DNA of 64,000 nucleotides from Streptosporangium sandarakinum. GTDB lineage: Bacteria > Actinomycetota > Actinomycetes > Streptosporangiales > Streptosporangiaceae. Positions 63,524-64,000 of the stretch are shown here, piece by piece. The notes beneath the pieces are model-generated. The model worked only from the letters and a program-made list of their open reading frames with translations. It ran no database searches and had not been told where the DNA came from. Position 1 is the stretch's first letter, and the number at the start of each line of letters is the position of its first letter. A program made the position numbers and the translations under genes. The stretch covers positions 1,302,001 through 1,366,000 of the forward strand of contig NZ_JACCCO010000003.1 of the NCBI RefSeq assembly GCF_013409935.1, read 5' to 3'.

Positions 63524-64000
63524 TCAGCGGCACGCCTCCAGGCGCCGGGCGGTCCCGCCGGGAAGGGCGAACGACGCCCACACGGCCTTGCCGCTGGTCT
63601 CCAGCGGGGCCCATCCCCACGTCTCGCAGATCCCCTGCACGACCTGCAGGCCGCGGCCGCTCTCGGCCTCGTGGTCCGGCTCGCGCAGCCGGGGGCCCTC
63701 GTCGCGGGGGTCGGTGACCGCGCACAGCACCGCGCGCTCGGTGTGGCAGACGACGACCCGGACGTCGTGGAACGGCCGGGCGCGGGCATCTCCCCGCAGC
63801 CCGTGCCGCATCGCGTTGGTGACCAGCTCCGACACCACCACGGAGGCGTCGTCGACCAGGGGTTCGAGCTCCCAGGACACCAGCGCGGCCGCGGCGAACT
63901 CCCGCGCGGTGCGGGCCGCCCAGCGATCGTGGGACAGTCCGCGCGCGGCCAGGCGGAGCTGCCCGGCCGGGACCTCGGCGCCGGACCAGGGGGGTGGGCC
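63524..64000 (-). CDS. HATPase_c anti-sigma/regulatory ATP-binding protein, partial
   Basis: The last ~158 codons of a gene that enters from the right edge. DDASVVVSELVTNAMRHG is the N-box of SpoIIAB/RsbW-type HATPase proteins, followed by VVVCHTERAVLCAVTDPRDEGPR and GRGLQVVQGICETWGWAPLE (G-box), with VWASFAL at the end. Such proteins bind ATP and act as anti-sigma or regulatory kinase-like factors. The N-terminus is outside the window. It precedes the DUF574 gene by about 100 bp on the same strand, a pairing common in actinomycetes. Confidence 0.85.
   Translation of the reverse strand, partial: GPPPWSGAEVPAGQLRLAARGLSHDRWAARTAREFAAAALVSWELEPLVDDASVVVSELVTNAMRHGLRGDARARPFHDVRVVVCHTERAVLCAVTDPRDEGPRLREPDHEAESGRGLQVVQGICETWGWAPLETSGKAVWASFALPGGTARRLEACR

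Overview
The window is about 73% G+C with GTG/TTG starts, 4-bp ATGA/GTGA gene overlaps, an Lsr2 homologue, a DUF574 methyltransferase, an F420-type LLM oxidoreductase and many dipeptide-type ABC operons. This points to a filamentous actinomycete. Streptosporangiales (Streptosporangium/Nonomuraea-like) is my best guess, inferred from gene content only. No rRNA, tRNA, CRISPR array, insertion sequence or prophage was seen, and the layout looks chromosomal.

Region by region. 0-9.6 kb holds an ECF sigma factor with the start of its zinc-finger anti-sigma factor, an SRPBCC protein, a lone molybdopterin hydroxylase large subunit, a YihY/BrkB membrane protein, a ferritin-like protein, a low-complexity secreted protein, a GNAT + N-succinylamino-acid-racemase pair and an Lsr2-type nucleoid protein. 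9.9-16.9 kb is a five-gene oligopeptide/oligosaccharide ABC importer followed by a two-domain GNAT. 17.1-20.4 kb is a divergent muropeptide-recycling pair of units: namZ (exo-N-acetylmuramidase) facing murQ plus an AmiE/YbbE-like serine hydrolase. 20.4-24.1 kb has a PCD-like/VOC fusion, two alpha/beta hydrolases and a small secreted protein. 24.3-30.1 kb is a second (dipeptide-type) ABC operon with a clear promoter/operator. 30.3-34.1 kb is a LysR regulator divergent from a secreted M9 collagenase. 34.1-35.4 kb is a degenerate, partly AT-rich stretch with a PIN-domain toxin remnant. 35.4-42.4 kb is a seven-gene run in which every junction overlaps by 4 bp: GNAT, PIG-L deacetylase, then a third complete ABC importer. 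42.6-47 kb has a MurR-like RpiR regulator, a NagZ-type hexosaminidase and a divergent Tat-exported GHL10/DigH-like glycosidase. 47-51.5 kb has a secreted anchored protein, a MurG-like glycosyltransferase, a BadF-type amino-sugar kinase (NagK/MurK-like) and divergent AnmK. 51.4-64 kb is mixed housekeeping: a choice-of-anchor-A exoprotein, FMN reductase, LLM oxidoreductase, lipid kinase, phosphoglucomutase, small membrane proteins, a permuted NlpC/P60-like protein, a fasciclin protein, RecQ helicase, a DUF574 methyltransferase and a truncated HATPase protein.

Main idea: the genes between 17 and 51.5 kb form the parts of a peptidoglycan-fragment salvage pathway. They provide glycan cutting (GHL10, NagZ, NamZ), peptide removal (AmiE-like), import (up to three ABC systems, with no PTS MurP seen), phosphorylation (BadF kinase, AnmK), lactyl-ether cleavage (MurQ) and control (RpiR). 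Three promoter regions of these units carry similar AT-rich GAAAA/TTTTC inverted repeats that stand out in the high-GC background and could be the RpiR operator.
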